NCBI GenBank assembly: GCA_000169395.1
Contig: AAXZ01000002.1
Location: forward strand, 310,001 to 374,000
Direction of reading: 5' to 3'
From: Rhodobacteraceae bacterium HTCC2150
GTDB taxonomy: Bacteria; Pseudomonadota; Alphaproteobacteria; Rhodobacterales; Rhodobacteraceae
DNA length: 64,000 bases
Shown here: positions 8,985 to 19,218 of the stretch, one piece after another
Layout: the number at the start of each line of letters is the position of its first letter
How positions within the stretch are numbered: position 1 is the stretch's first letter
Made by a program: the position numbers and the translations under genes
Notes under the pieces: model-generated
Told to the model about the DNA's origin: nothing
Database searches by the model: none
Seen by the model: the letters and a program-made list of their open reading frames with translations, nothing else

Positions 8985-9638
8985 ATGACACTTACTGCAT
9001 TTTCCGACGTAAGTTGCTGGGTTTTTGATCTGGACAACACACTTTATCATCCTTCTGCCCGGCTGTTTGATCAGATTGAGGTAAAGATGACCGATTTTGT
9101 GATGCAAGCCACAGGCAAAGACCGCAAAACCGCCGATTACTTGCGATCAAAATACTGGGCGGATCATGGAACGACGTTGGCTGGATTGATGAAAGAACAT
9201 CAAGTTGATCCATTACCTTATCTGACTTGGGTGCATGATATTGATTTGTCCCATCTCGAACCTGATCCAGAATTAGCGGCTAGAATTAGCGCGTTGCCTG
9301 GGCGCAAGATAATTTACACCAATGGTTCGGCGCCTTATGCCCGAAATGTGGCCTCGGCCCGCGGCTTGGACGACGTGTTTGATGGTATTTTCGGTGTAGA
9401 GGACGCAGATTTCCATCCCAAACCCATGTTTGAGGCCTTTGATATTCTTTTTGAAAAAGCAGACGTTCCACCACAATCAGCCGCTATGTTTGAGGATGAA
9501 CCACGCAATCTAAAGGTACCGCACGAGTTGGGTTTGCGCACAGTGCATGTGCACGATGTCGCCCACGAGGCACCTCACATTCACTTTTCCACCGATAATC
9601 TAAGCGGCTTTCTAGGGAGTGTCTTAAAACATGTTTGA
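8985..9638 (+). CDS. HAD-family pyrimidine 5'-nucleotidase
   Basis: Cytoplasmic phosphatase of 217 aa in the haloacid dehalogenase superfamily. The nucleophile and acid/base aspartates are in FDLDNTLY (about residues 14-20), the motif II Thr is in IIYTNGS, the motif III Lys in DFHPKPMFEAF and the motif IV acids in AAMFEDEPRNL. The DNTLYHP block and the helical cap match the Sdt1/YjjG-like pyrimidine 5'-nucleotidases, which dephosphorylate UMP, CMP and damaged nucleotides. The last 8 nt overlap the UbiH-type gene, so the two form an operon; a functional link is not obvious. Specificity within HAD enzymes is hard to read from sequence. Confidence 0.85.
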   Translation: MTLTAFSDVSCWVFDLDNTLYHPSARLFDQIEVKMTDFVMQATGKDRKTADYLRSKYWADHGTTLAGLMKEHQVDPLPYLTWVHDIDLSHLEPDPELAARISALPGRKIIYTNGSAPYARNVASARGLDDVFDGIFGVEDADFHPKPMFEAFDILFEKADVPPQSAAMFEDEPRNLKVPHELGLRTVHVHDVAHEAPHIHFSTDNLSGFLGSVLKHV

Positions 9639-10812
9639 TCGACAAAAAATCAATGTCGCAGTCATAGGCGCGGGTATAGCCGGACAAATCGCAGCGATTG
9701 CGTTTGCACAGTCAAACCATAATACAATTTGCGTTGATCCCGCCCCTTTGAGTGCCGGACAAAGTGATCTGCGTTCAACAGCATTTTTACAGCCCGCACG
9801 GCAATTATTGCAGGATATCGGCGTCTGGGATCGTTTGGCCAAGCATGCAACCCCGTTACAATGCATGCGTTTGATTGATCGCGGGCACGGCGAAGGCAAA
9901 GCCAAGGATTTTGATGCTGGCGAAATTTCTGACGATCCCTTTGCATGGAATTTGCCAAATTCGGTGATACGACGTGAATTGCAGGCTCTTATGGGCACGT
10001 TGCCAAATTTGGATTTTCGTTCTGAATGCAAACTGACGCGTATGCTGCCACGTACGCGCGCGTCGATAATCGGGCTTAGCGACGGTTCCAGCATCGAAAC
10101 AAATCTTATCATTGCTGCGGATGGACGAAATTCCAAAGTACGCGAGTTTGCGGAGATTGACACAAAAACCACGAAATTTGACCAAATGGCGGTGGTATTT
10201 GTTGTTCAGCACCAAACACCCCATTTAAACAGCTCAATCGAAATTCATCGTTCCGGCGGCCCATTCACCTTGGTGCCATTGCCGATCGTTGACGGTGTCC
10301 ACCGATCAGCCGTTGTTTGGATGGATGCGACCCATAAGGCGCGAGCTTACTATGAAATGCCAAGTTCAGCCTTTAACGACGCGATCAACGAACGCGCTGG
10401 TGGCGTTTTAGGGCAATTGGAACTTGTCGGTGATCGTGCAATTTGGCCAATTATTGCCCAGCTGGCTGAACGTATCATTGCCCCAAGCACGGCCATTATT
10501 GCCGAGGCGGCCCACGTCGTGCCCCCAATTGGCGCACAAGGCTTGAACATGAGTTTGGCTGATATTGAAACATTAGTTTCACTGGCGAAAACACATGAAG
10601 TGGGCAGTGTGGATATGCTACAAGCGTATGAAAAAGCACGCTATTCAGATATAAAACGCCGTGTAGAGGGTGTAACTTTGCTGAACAAAGCGTCCATTAG
10701 CGGCCAGCCAATTGTTCAGGCTGCCCGCAGTGCCGGTCTTAATTTATTGCATGGCGTCCGCCCCATCCGCCAAACATTGATGCGCATGGGACTTGGCCAA
10801 AGCAGCGATTAA
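9631..10812 (+). CDS. FAD-dependent UbiH/UbiF-type hydroxylase
   Basis: Flavin monooxygenase of 393 aa, probably acting on the ring of a ubiquinone precursor at the inner membrane. Seen: the N-terminal Rossmann motif VIGAGIAGQIAAIAF (about residues 9-23) for FAD, a central IIAADGRNSKVRE (DG motif), and the second FAD-binding block EAAHVVPPIGAQGLNMSLAD (about 290-310), which is diagnostic of the UbiH/UbiF/Coq6 family; this block usually reads GDAAH, here AEAAH. Which ring carbon it hydroxylates cannot be read from sequence. Its start overlaps the upstream HAD gene by 8 nt and its end overlaps the convergent aminotransferase by 4 nt. Confidence 0.87.
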   Translation: MFDRQKINVAVIGAGIAGQIAAIAFAQSNHNTICVDPAPLSAGQSDLRSTAFLQPARQLLQDIGVWDRLAKHATPLQCMRLIDRGHGEGKAKDFDAGEISDDPFAWNLPNSVIRRELQALMGTLPNLDFRSECKLTRMLPRTRASIIGLSDGSSIETNLIIAADGRNSKVREFAEIDTKTTKFDQMAVVFVVQHQTPHLNSSIEIHRSGGPFTLVPLPIVDGVHRSAVVWMDATHKARAYYEMPSSAFNDAINERAGGVLGQLELVGDRAIWPIIAQLAERIIAPSTAIIAEAAHVVPPIGAQGLNMSLADIETLVSLAKTHEVGSVDMLQAYEKARYSDIKRRVEGVTLLNKASISGQPIVQAARSAGLNLLHGVRPIRQTLMRMGLGQSSD

Positions 10813-11936
10813 AGAACTTTGTCGATTGCTGATTTCAGGCGCTCAAGCGATGCAGGAACGTCGTAAAGCTTATCCAAACCAAACAGTCCCAAACGGAATG
10901 TCATAAATCCGTCTGGTTCGTCGCATTGCAGTGGCACACCAGCTGCAATTTGCATTCCTTCGGCGGCAAACTTTTTGCCATTCTGAACATCAGGATCATC
11001 GGTATATGAAACAACAACACCTGGTGCGCCGAAACCTTCGGCGGCGACAGATTTAATTCCTTTGCCTGCCAACATCGCACGCACAGCATTGCCTTGTTCC
11101 CACTGCGCCTCTTTTAGTTTTTCAAAACCATATGCGCGTGTTTCAACAATGGTGTCGCGAAATGCGCGCAATGCATCCGTTGGCATTGTCGCGTGATATG
11201 CGTGACCACCATTTTCATAAGCTGCCATGATCGACGCCCATTTTTTCAGATCAATTGCAAAACTGTCTGAATTTGTTTCCGCCATACGAGAAGACGCGCG
11301 GTCTGACATCATTACAAGCCCAGCTGAAGGTGACGCGGACCAACCCTTTTGAGGGGCTGAAATCAGAACATCAACACCCGTGGCCGCCATATCAATCCAG
11401 ATACAACCAGATGCGATGCAATCCAAAACCATCAACGCGCCGACGTCGTGAGCCGCGGTAGCCATTGCTGTTATATAGTCATCCGGCAAGATAATACCTG
11501 CTGATGTTTCAACATGCGGGGCAAATACAACGTCAGGTTTTTCGGCATGAATTTTGGCAACAACTTCGTCAATTGGCACGGGTGCAAAGGCTGATTTTGG
11601 GCTGTTGTCAGCCGTGCGCGCCTTTAGAACCGTGGTTTTTTCCGTAAAGTTTCCCGCCTCAAAAATTTGGGTCCAACGATAGGAAAACCAGCCATTTCTG
11701 ATGATTAACGCATGTGCCCCGTTACCAAATTGGCGGGCAACAGCCTCCATCGCATAGGTACCGCCACCGGGAACCAACGCCACGTGTTGGGCTGAATAAA
11801 CTTCTTTCAACGAACTGGAAATATCATTCATGACAGTTTGAAAGTTGGCGGACATGCTGTTCAACGAACGGTCCGTGAAGACAACAGAGTATTCCAACAA
11901 TCCGTCAGGGTCGATATTATCAAGCAATGCAGCCAT
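10809..11936 (-). CDS. Class V aminotransferase (alanine/serine-glyoxylate aminotransferase-like)
   Basis: Pyridoxal-phosphate enzyme of 375 aa, fold type I, class V. Seen: a PGGGTYAMEAVARQ cofactor loop near residue 56, the aspartate region VLDCIASG near 170, and the probable Schiff-base lysine in SAPQKGWSASP near residue 195. Enzymes of this type move amino groups between alanine, serine or phosphoserine and glyoxylate or pyruvate. The N-terminus (LEYSVVFTDRSLNSMS) is a form I associate with Rhodobacterales. The substrate is not certain. It lies 100 nt downstream of the tandem Lrp genes on the same strand, so amino-acid-responsive control is plausible. Confidence 0.8.
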   Translation of the reverse strand: MAALLDNIDPDGLLEYSVVFTDRSLNSMSANFQTVMNDISSSLKEVYSAQHVALVPGGGTYAMEAVARQFGNGAHALIIRNGWFSYRWTQIFEAGNFTEKTTVLKARTADNSPKSAFAPVPIDEVVAKIHAEKPDVVFAPHVETSAGIILPDDYITAMATAAHDVGALMVLDCIASGCIWIDMAATGVDVLISAPQKGWSASPSAGLVMMSDRASSRMAETNSDSFAIDLKKWASIMAAYENGGHAYHATMPTDALRAFRDTIVETRAYGFEKLKEAQWEQGNAVRAMLAGKGIKSVAAEGFGAPGVVVSYTDDPDVQNGKKFAAEGMQIAAGVPLQCDEPDGFMTFRLGLFGLDKLYDVPASLERLKSAIDKVL

Positions 11937-12036
11937 GGTATTTCCTTTAAGTAAGACGCTTTTTTCTAGTCATACTATGCACCATGGGAATGTCTACACC
12001 CGTTTGGGAAACGACCGCTTGAAGACTTCCAATCAA

Positions 12037-12492
12037 TTAAAGCGGCCCAGTACGCACCTCTTCTGACAGCAAAACATTTGCTTCAACATCCCCGACACCA
12101 GGTAAAGTCATTATTCTACGACGCAAAACACGCTCAAAATCAGACAAATCCCGCGCTACCACGCGCAAGCGATAATCATATAACCCCAAAACATGCTGAA
12201 CCGTTTGCACCTCGGGGATGGCAGAAACAGCACGTTCAAATGCCTCTAGGCCAACACGACCTTTTGCAGCCAGTTTAACCCCCAGAAAAACCGTCACTCC
12301 AAAGCCAAGTTTTTCTGCGTCTAAAACCAATCTTTGACCTGTGATGACACCTGCATCCTGTAAACGTTTTATTCGACGCCAAGTTGCCGGTTGCGAAAGA
12401 TCAAGCCTACGCCCCAACGCACTGGCGGAAAGCCTGGCATCCTGCACCAGCGCCCCCATGATTTGACGGTCAATCGCATCAATTTCGATCAT
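12037..12492 (-). CDS. Lrp/AsnC-family regulator (downstream copy)
   Basis: Amino-acid-responsive regulator of 151 aa. The N-terminal helix-turn-helix (IDRQIMGALVQDARLSASAL, then LDLSQPATWRRIKRL) is followed by a RAM/AsnC effector domain (VFLGVKLAAKGRVG, VQTVQHVLGLYDYRLRVVARD). It overlaps the neighbouring Lrp gene by 4 nt and is translated after it. The pair are equally long, diverged paralogues that could form homo- or hetero-octamers. Confidence 0.93.
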   Translation of the reverse strand: MIEIDAIDRQIMGALVQDARLSASALGRRLDLSQPATWRRIKRLQDAGVITGQRLVLDAEKLGFGVTVFLGVKLAAKGRVGLEAFERAVSAIPEVQTVQHVLGLYDYRLRVVARDLSDFERVLRRRIMTLPGVGDVEANVLLSEEVRTGPL

Positions 12493-12944
12493 AGTGGCAA
12501 CCCCGGTGTGGATTTAACATTAGCCACCAGCATAAGGGCCTGAATGTCGGCAATATGCGGCAGGCCAAGAATTTTATCACGATAAAGCGTTTGGTAATGC
12601 GCCATATCGCGGGCCAGAATATTCAATCGGACATCTACGCGGCCCAAAAATGTCTGTATTTCATAAACCTCAGAAACCTCGCGGGCGGCGGCTAGAAAAT
12701 CATCGAAGGCGCGAGGTTGCGTTTTATCCAAAGTAATGCGCAAAGACACCTCGACCTCAAACCCCAATGCACGCCAATTGATCACGGCTTGCCTTGCTTT
12801 GATAACACCGGTTTCTTGCAACCTTTCAATGCGTCGCCAACAGGTCGCAGGTGTGATGCCAACACGATCCGCCAAGTCAGTTCTTGGCAATTCCGGTTCA
12901 CTTTGCAAATGCCGCAATAACCTGCGATCGATATCATCAAGCAT
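12489..12944 (-). CDS. Lrp/AsnC-family regulator (upstream copy)
   Basis: Second Lrp-type protein, 151 aa, starting MLDDIDRRLLRHLQSEPELP. The helix-turn-helix has VGITPATCWRRIERLQETGV and the RAM domain has FEVEVSLRIT and EIQTFLGRVDVRLNILARD. It is first in the two-gene unit and divergent from ilvC across 144 nt that contain an AT-rich perfect palindrome. Lrp proteins commonly regulate the divergent gene and themselves, so control of ilvC by one or both is a reasonable inference. Confidence 0.93.
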   Translation of the reverse strand: MLDDIDRRLLRHLQSEPELPRTDLADRVGITPATCWRRIERLQETGVIKARQAVINWRALGFEVEVSLRITLDKTQPRAFDDFLAAAREVSEVYEIQTFLGRVDVRLNILARDMAHYQTLYRDKILGLPHIADIQALMLVANVKSTPGLPL

Positions 12945-12970
12945 AATATTTCTGCACTTTGCCTTTTGAA

Positions 12971-12982
12971 GAATAATTATTC
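12971..12982. promoter_or_regulatory. AT-rich palindrome, candidate Lrp-type operator between lrp and ilvC
   Basis: GAATAATTATTC is a perfect 12-bp palindrome, 27 bp upstream of the first Lrp gene and 107 bp upstream of the ilvC start. Lrp/AsnC proteins bind AT-rich dyads of this style, so it is a candidate operator for one or both adjacent regulators. Confidence 0.45.
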
Positions 12983-13004
12983 ACACAAATATGCAATAAG
13001 TTGA

Positions 13005-14111
<1,107 letters not shown>

Positions 14112-14119
14112 GACTTTTT

Positions 14120-14146
14120 GCGCGGGGATCACTAAGGTCCCCGCGC
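14120..14146 (+). terminator. G+C-rich hairpin after ilvC (no U-tract)
   Basis: GCGCGGGGA at 14120-14128 pairs perfectly with TCCCCGCGC at 14138-14146 around a 9-nt loop, 8 nt after the ilvC stop. No T-run follows, so it is either a weak intrinsic terminator or a 3' stabilising structure. Confidence 0.55.
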
Positions 14147-14222
14147 AATATCTGTTCGCCATTTTCACCTTGCGACAATCAATACCGCTTGAATAAATGG
14201 TCAGAACGCATAGGCAATAAGC

Positions 14223-14807
14223 CTATTCCAAAACCTCACGTATCACCCCGTTTGCCAATTCAAAAAAGCTGGATTGCGGCTGGCTTAATGCGGCGACCTC
14301 ATCAGGTTGCAGGCCAGCATAAATACCTCTGAACACTTTTGACGTTTGCCCATGGCAAACAATAATTGAAGTTTCGCCCAATTTGGTCGATCTAATCCAC
14401 ACTTCAAGTCTAGAACGAAGATCACGATAACTTTCGCCATTTGGGCAAGCATTGCTCCAAGTGTCGCTGTTGCGTTTCGCCCATTCACGGGGAAAAAGAT
14501 CTGCGACCTCGGGCTCTGTCATGCCTTCCCAATCGCCAAACGAAATTTCGCGTAACGAGTTTTCCAACAAAATGTCGTTCACTGGATAGTTGATCTCTTC
14601 TGCCACCAACACGGCAGTTTGCCATGCCCGCCCTTGTGGGCTGGAATACATTTTCACCGCGTCACCATTGGCCAGTAATTTGCGTAAACGCACACCATTT
14701 GCCGTTGCTTGTGAGCACCTTTTTTTGGTTAAGGGGGAATCTTTCCAACCTTGACGGCGACCTTGTTTATTCCAAATTGTTTCACCGTGTCGCAGCAAAT
14801 AAATCAT
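14223..14807 (-). CDS. Histidine phosphatase (phosphoglycerate mutase-like) family protein
   Basis: Protein of 194 aa with the RHG catalytic motif at the N-terminus (YLLRHGETIWN, catalytic His at residue 7), an arginine in SSPQGRAWQTA, the acid in REISFGDWEG and the second His in IIVCHGQTSK (about 153). This is the branch-1 histidine phosphatase superfamily: cofactor-dependent mutases and many phosphatases such as CobC and broad-specificity sugar-phosphate phosphatases. The substrate cannot be assigned. It stands alone between ilvC (convergent) and the EamA pair (divergent). Confidence 0.85.
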   Translation of the reverse strand: MIYLLRHGETIWNKQGRRQGWKDSPLTKKRCSQATANGVRLRKLLANGDAVKMYSSPQGRAWQTAVLVAEEINYPVNDILLENSLREISFGDWEGMTEPEVADLFPREWAKRNSDTWSNACPNGESYRDLRSRLEVWIRSTKLGETSIIVCHGQTSKVFRGIYAGLQPDEVAALSQPQSSFFELANGVIREVLE

Positions 14808-14896
14808 CGGATTTTCCTGTTCAAACTTATCTCAACCGAGGCTGTAACAAGAATTTCAAACCAGTACAAAGCAATGCACAAACTGAGGCGATTTGT

Positions 14897-14968
14897 AGGT
14901 TGATAAACCTCAAAACAAGGCGCAATGTCTGCGAAAGAAAAAGGCACCGTTAGCAAGAGGGCCTTTTT
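14897..14968 (+). promoter_or_regulatory. Leader hairpins upstream of the EamA pair, attenuator-like
   Basis: Two stem-loops occupy the leader of the first EamA gene: AGGTT-GATA-AACCT at 14897-14910, and AAAAAGGC (14938-14945) pairing with GCCTTTTT (14961-14968) around a 15-nt loop. The second looks like an intrinsic terminator and ends 5 nt before the ribosome site AAAGG (14974-14978). No known riboswitch consensus is recognisable. Confidence 0.4.
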
Positions 14969-14985
14969 GGTTGAAAGGTTCTACA

Positions 14986-15885
14986 ATGCAAAGCGGCCCT
15001 ACCCCATTAAATTGGGTTTCTCTCATCGTCCTTGGGCTAATTTGGGGGGCATCATTCATGGCCGTCGGCATTGCCCTGAATTCAGTTGGGCCTTTTACTG
15101 TCGCCGCGATACGATTGGGCCTTGGTGCGGTTGTTTTGTTGATCGTTGCTTATGCTATGGGGCGTCGATTACCTAAGGGTCGCGTATGGCTGTACATAAT
15201 CGGCATGGGTGTGTTCACCAACGCTTTGCCATTTTCGCTTTTGGGTTGGGCGCAACAAGTTGTGCCATCCGCCTTTGCGGGTGTTTCCATGGCAATTGTG
15301 CCACTTTTCGTTTTGCCACTGGCGTTTCTTTTCGTGCCCGGTGAAAAAATGCCGCCGCGCAAAATCATTGGTTTTGGCATAGGTTTCATTGGCGTAGCGA
15401 TTTTAATCGGCATTCAAGACATCAACAACGCGCTGGCTGCGGGCGATCTGTTGCCAAAACTTGCTTGTGTCGCCTCTGCTGTTTGCTATGCAATAGGGGC
15501 AATCATCACCCGTCTTGCCCCGCCTACACCGCAAATAGCCTATAGCGCAGGTGGCCTGTTGGTTGGCGCAACAATAAGCATCACAACGGCCCTCATATTT
15601 GAGGGCATGCCGCAAAATATTGATGCAACGGCGGCATCTGCATTGATTTATTTAGCCGTATTTCCGACGGCATTGGCTACGATTTTATTGGTGAAAGTCA
15701 TTCAATCGGCGGGGCCAAGTTTCCTAAGTCTTGTTAATTATCAAGTGCCTGTTTGGTCAATATTGTTTGGTGTTTTGTTCTTGGGCGAGGTGTTACCTGA
15801 CTATTTCTTGCTGGCTTTCGGGTTAATCATTGCGGGTGTTCTAATCAGCCAATCAGGCAAGAAGCCAGCGAAGCGGGCTGCTTAA
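14986..15885 (+). CDS. EamA-family (DMT) permease, copy 1
   Basis: Inner-membrane transporter of 299 aa with about ten hydrophobic helices in two EamA repeats: VLGLIWGASFMAVGIAL near the start and a second half beginning near KLACVASAVCYAIGAI. The drug/metabolite transporter superfamily exports amino acids, nucleotide precursors or other metabolites; the substrate is unknown. Start: ATG 14986 follows AAAGG after 7 nt; an in-frame TTG 15 nt earlier is less likely. It ends in GKKPAKRAA and is followed after 3 nt by a paralogue, so the two form an operon and may act as a heterodimer or have diverged substrates. Confidence 0.9.
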   Translation: MQSGPTPLNWVSLIVLGLIWGASFMAVGIALNSVGPFTVAAIRLGLGAVVLLIVAYAMGRRLPKGRVWLYIIGMGVFTNALPFSLLGWAQQVVPSAFAGVSMAIVPLFVLPLAFLFVPGEKMPPRKIIGFGIGFIGVAILIGIQDINNALAAGDLLPKLACVASAVCYAIGAIITRLAPPTPQIAYSAGGLLVGATISITTALIFEGMPQNIDATAASALIYLAVFPTALATILLVKVIQSAGPSFLSLVNYQVPVWSILFGVLFLGEVLPDYFLLAFGLIIAGVLISQSGKKPAKRAA

Positions 15886-15888
15886 GTT

Positions 15889-16812
15889 ATGGCCAACACA
15901 TCCGCTACCCCACAAAACCCTGGTCTGTTTAATTGGTTTTTGATCTGCCTCTTGGGTGTCATTTGGGGTGCTGCGTTTATGTCTGTGCGCATTAGCCTAG
16001 AAAGCTTTGGCCCTTGGACAACAGCCGCACTTCGTGTGACCATTGCGGCCAGTGTCTTGGCATTAATCGGTCGTGCTTTGGATCAAGGCCCATCAAAAAT
16101 TTCTGCGTCTGCTTGGCCTTATGTGTTTATTACCGGAACAATCGCCGTTGCAGGGCCGCTCGCATTGCTAAGTTGGGGGCAACAATACGTAATTTCGGCC
16201 TTTGCAGGCATTGCCATGGGTACTGTGCCACTTTTGACTTTGCCACTTGTTGCAATTTTTTCGCGCGACGAGGGGATCGGGCCACGCCGTATCATTGGCA
16301 TGATCGTTGGCTTTATAGGTTTGGCGGTCCTAATTGGCCCCGGTGCGTTGAATTCAAATGGTAATCCATTGGAACCTTTTGGGCAAATGGCCTGTGTGTT
16401 GGCGGCCTGTGGCTATGCGATCGGGTCAATCGTCACACGCCGCGCACCTCGCATACCGCCGCTAGCCTTTGCCACAGGTGCGTTGCTTGTGGCCACGGCA
16501 ATTTTGCTGCCTATCGCGATATGGCACGAAGGATTGGTAAACAGTTGGCCGCGTCGATCAACAATCGCCTTGATGTACGTTGCCATCGGGCCAACCGCAT
16601 TGGCAGCGGTCATTCGGGTACGGGTTATTTCCACCGCGGGATCAATGTTTATGAGCCTCACCAGTTACATGGTGCCAGCTTGGGCGGCACTCTTTGGCGT
16701 CTTTTTGATGGGTGAAACCTTAACCCCGAATTTGATTTATGCGCTGGCATTGATCCTTGGCGGAATTGCCATCAGCCAATCCCGCAATTTCAACAAACTG
16801 TTCCGCCGTTAA
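15889..16812 (+). CDS. EamA-family (DMT) permease, copy 2
   Basis: Second EamA permease, 307 aa, clearly a tandem duplicate of its neighbour. The shared skeleton includes [28 protein letters not shown] against GLIWGASFMAVGIAL and [23 protein letters not shown] against SAFAGVSMAIVPL, and [18 protein letters not shown] against RKIIGFGIGFIGVAILIG. About ten membrane helices. Its stop codon overlaps the convergent glmM gene by 4 nt. The substrate is unknown. Confidence 0.9.
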   Translation: MANTSATPQNPGLFNWFLICLLGVIWGAAFMSVRISLESFGPWTTAALRVTIAASVLALIGRALDQGPSKISASAWPYVFITGTIAVAGPLALLSWGQQYVISAFAGIAMGTVPLLTLPLVAIFSRDEGIGPRRIIGMIVGFIGLAVLIGPGALNSNGNPLEPFGQMACVLAACGYAIGSIVTRRAPRIPPLAFATGALLVATAILLPIAIWHEGLVNSWPRRSTIALMYVAIGPTALAAVIRVRVISTAGSMFMSLTSYMVPAWAALFGVFLMGETLTPNLIYALALILGGIAISQSRNFNKLFRR

Positions 16813-18152
16813 ATCGCGTTTTCTACTGCTGAAACAACGCTATCCACGACCTCATTCAACGTCCCTTCATCCTCACATTCCGCCATAACGCGGATTAGCG
16901 GCTCGGTGCCCGATTTACGAATTAATAAACGTCCATTACCGATAAGGCGCTTTTCAGCGTCTTTAATGCTGTCTTTCACGCTTTGAATTTCTAGCGGCGT
17001 CTGACCCGTTTCAAATCGCACATTTTTCAACAATTGTGGGCAAGGCTCAAATTGGCGTGTTAGTTCTGAAGCGGGTTGCCCAGTTCGGATCATTTCAGAC
17101 AAAAACTGCAATCCAGCAATCAAACCATCACCCGTTGTTGCGTGATCGGTCATTACAATATGGCCGGACTGTTCACCGCCCAAATTGAAACTGCCCTTGC
17201 GCATTGCTTCAACCACATACCGATCACCAACGTCCGTGCGGTGAAGAGCGATGGATGATTTTGCCAGTTCGCGTTCAAGGCCAAGATTGGACATCACGGT
17301 TGCCACCAAGGCATGCCCCTTAAGACGCCCATCATTGGCCCAACGCTTTGCAATCAATGCCATTAATTGATCACCGTCGGCGACATTTCCAGCCTCATCG
17401 ATGATCATTACGCGATCGGCATCACCATCCAAGCAGATGCCAACATCCGCACCATGTGCAACCACCGCGGCGGCCGCGGTTTCTGTATGGGTAGAACCGC
17501 AATCTTTGTTAATGTTGTTGCCATTTGGCGATGTGCCGATTGGAATAACTTTGGCGCCCAATTCCCAAAGAACCTCGGGCGCAGCCTTATAGGCGGCCCC
17601 ATTAGCGCAATCGATAACCACCTTAAGACCATCAAGTCGTTGATCAGACGGAAAGGTTGTTTTAGCACGTTCTTGATACCGGAAACGGCCATCATCGATG
17701 CGTTTTGCGCGGCCAATATTCTCGGCCATAACGGGTTCAATATCCCCCATCAACAAAGCTTCAATCTCTTTTTCGGTCTCATCTGACAACTTAAAGCCGT
17801 CTGGCCCGAAAAATTTAATGCCATTATCAGTATGGGGATTATGACTTGCGGAAATCATCACACCGACGTCAGCGCGCATCGACGTCGTTAATAATCCAAC
17901 GGCCGGTGTTGGCACGGGGCCAAGCAAAAGAACATTCATACCAGTTGATGTGAATCCAGCGGTCAGCGCATTTTCAAACATATACCCGGAAAGACGCGTG
18001 TCTTTACCAATAACAACACGATGCGCAGGTGATCCATCGCGGCGAAAATAGCGCCCAGCGGCGGCGCCCAACTTTAGTGCCAATTCAGCGGTCATTGGAT
18101 AAGTGTTCGCGCGACCACGCACCCCGTCGGTGCCAAAAAACTTGCGAGTCAT
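16809..18152 (-). CDS. glmM: Phosphoglucosamine mutase
   Basis: Converts glucosamine 6-phosphate to glucosamine 1-phosphate for UDP-GlcNAc, peptidoglycan and LPS; cytoplasmic. Seen: 447 aa, the usual length. Start [19 protein letters not shown]. The phospho-acceptor Ser is in [17 protein letters not shown] (about residue 100), Mg2+ binding is in [10 protein letters not shown] (about 243), sugar specificity in GGEQSGH (about 325) and the phosphate loop in [12 protein letters not shown] near the end. The chosen ATG at 18152 follows AAGGA; the frame runs 14 codons further up into folP but matches nothing there. folP ends 20 nt upstream on the same strand, so folB-folP-glmM is probably one unit, a pairing seen in many bacteria. 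Confidence 0.96.
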   Translation of the reverse strand: MTRKFFGTDGVRGRANTYPMTAELALKLGAAAGRYFRRDGSPAHRVVIGKDTRLSGYMFENALTAGFTSTGMNVLLLGPVPTPAVGLLTTSMRADVGVMISASHNPHTDNGIKFFGPDGFKLSDETEKEIEALLMGDIEPVMAENIGRAKRIDDGRFRYQERAKTTFPSDQRLDGLKVVIDCANGAAYKAAPEVLWELGAKVIPIGTSPNGNNINKDCGSTHTETAAAAVVAHGADVGICLDGDADRVMIIDEAGNVADGDQLMALIAKRWANDGRLKGHALVATVMSNLGLERELAKSSIALHRTDVGDRYVVEAMRKGSFNLGGEQSGHIVMTDHATTGDGLIAGLQFLSEMIRTGQPASELTRQFEPCPQLLKNVRFETGQTPLEIQSVKDSIKDAEKRLIGNGRLLIRKSGTEPLIRVMAECEDEGTLNEVVDSVVSAVENAI

Positions 18153-18172
18153 TTCAGATAAATCCTTCGGTG

Positions 18173-19180
18173 TTAGCCGGTGACAGCACGCCATAAACGA
18201 AGCGCCTGTTTGGTTTCTTTTAAATCGTGAACACGGGTGATTTGCACACCCTGCGCAATTGCGGCCAAACCCACAGCCATTGAACCTGGGCCACGTAATT
18301 CTGCGGCATCTTCTTGGCCGATTGTACCAATAAACCTTTTACGCGAAGCGCCCATTAATATTGGGCATCCAAGGCCGTGAAATAGGCTCAGACCTTTGAC
18401 GATTGCCAAGTTGTGTTCTTGGGTTTTTCCAAAACCCAACCCTGGATCAATCACCAACTGCGAAGCATTTACACGCGCTTCCATCGCGGCCTTAATACGT
18501 GCGGCTAAGAAATCATAAACATCCAACACTACATCATCATATGTCGGGTTTTCTTGCATTGTTTTTGGATCACCCTGCGCATGCATCAAGCATAATGGCG
18601 CACGGCTGTTTTTGGCCAATTCAAACATGTTTTCGTCGTAGGTACCTGCCGACACGTCATTCAACATCGCGGCCCCATCTTTTAAGGCAACATCAGCGAC
18701 CTGCGATTTACGCGTATCAATTGATAAAGGCGTTGCCAATCCACCCGCAGATAACGCGCGAATAACGGGTCCGACACGGTGCATTTCTTCTTCGGACGGC
18801 ACAAAATTTGCGCCTGGCCGTGTGCTTTCACCACCAATGTCTAGAAAATCGGCACCATCAGTGGCCATTTGTGTTGCATGGATTAATGCCGCATCTTTTT
18901 CAGCAAACTTGCCACCATCGGAAAAACTATCAGGCGTTACGTTAAGAATGCCCATTAACCGTGGCTTTGCCATACTTACACCGGCAACCTCGGTACGAGA
19001 GGAAGACAGCGCCTCGATCACCTCTTCGGGTGCCTCAGACACTGCAATGCGTTCACCGCGACGACCACGTTCCATAATCTCAAGACGATCAAACCAACAC
19101 CAGCCTCCTGCAAGCGGCAATGCTGTGCGAGACCAAGCCGCGTCAGTCTGTGCAATAGGACGATAGTAAATCTTGCTCAT
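18173..19180 (-). CDS. folP: Dihydropteroate synthase with N-terminal extension
   Basis: Joins p-aminobenzoate to hydroxymethyl-dihydropterin diphosphate to give dihydropteroate in folate synthesis; the sulfonamide target. Seen: 335 aa. The TIM-barrel core begins near residue 75 with [17 protein letters not shown], then [44 protein letters not shown] and GASRKRFIG. The first 70 residues are extra compared with the roughly 280-aa family standard and contain a WCWFDRLEI segment of unknown role. It lies between folB and glmM on the same strand. Confidence 0.94.
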   Translation of the reverse strand: MSKIYYRPIAQTDAAWSRTALPLAGGWCWFDRLEIMERGRRGERIAVSEAPEEVIEALSSSRTEVAGVSMAKPRLMGILNVTPDSFSDGGKFAEKDAALIHATQMATDGADFLDIGGESTRPGANFVPSEEEMHRVGPVIRALSAGGLATPLSIDTRKSQVADVALKDGAAMLNDVSAGTYDENMFELAKNSRAPLCLMHAQGDPKTMQENPTYDDVVLDVYDFLAARIKAAMEARVNASQLVIDPGLGFGKTQEHNLAIVKGLSLFHGLGCPILMGASRKRFIGTIGQEDAAELRGPGSMAVGLAAIAQGVQITRVHDLKETKQALRLWRAVTG

Positions 19181-19218
19181 GCGCCGATCATGCCTTTTCT
19201 TGGTTCAATCAAAGATTA

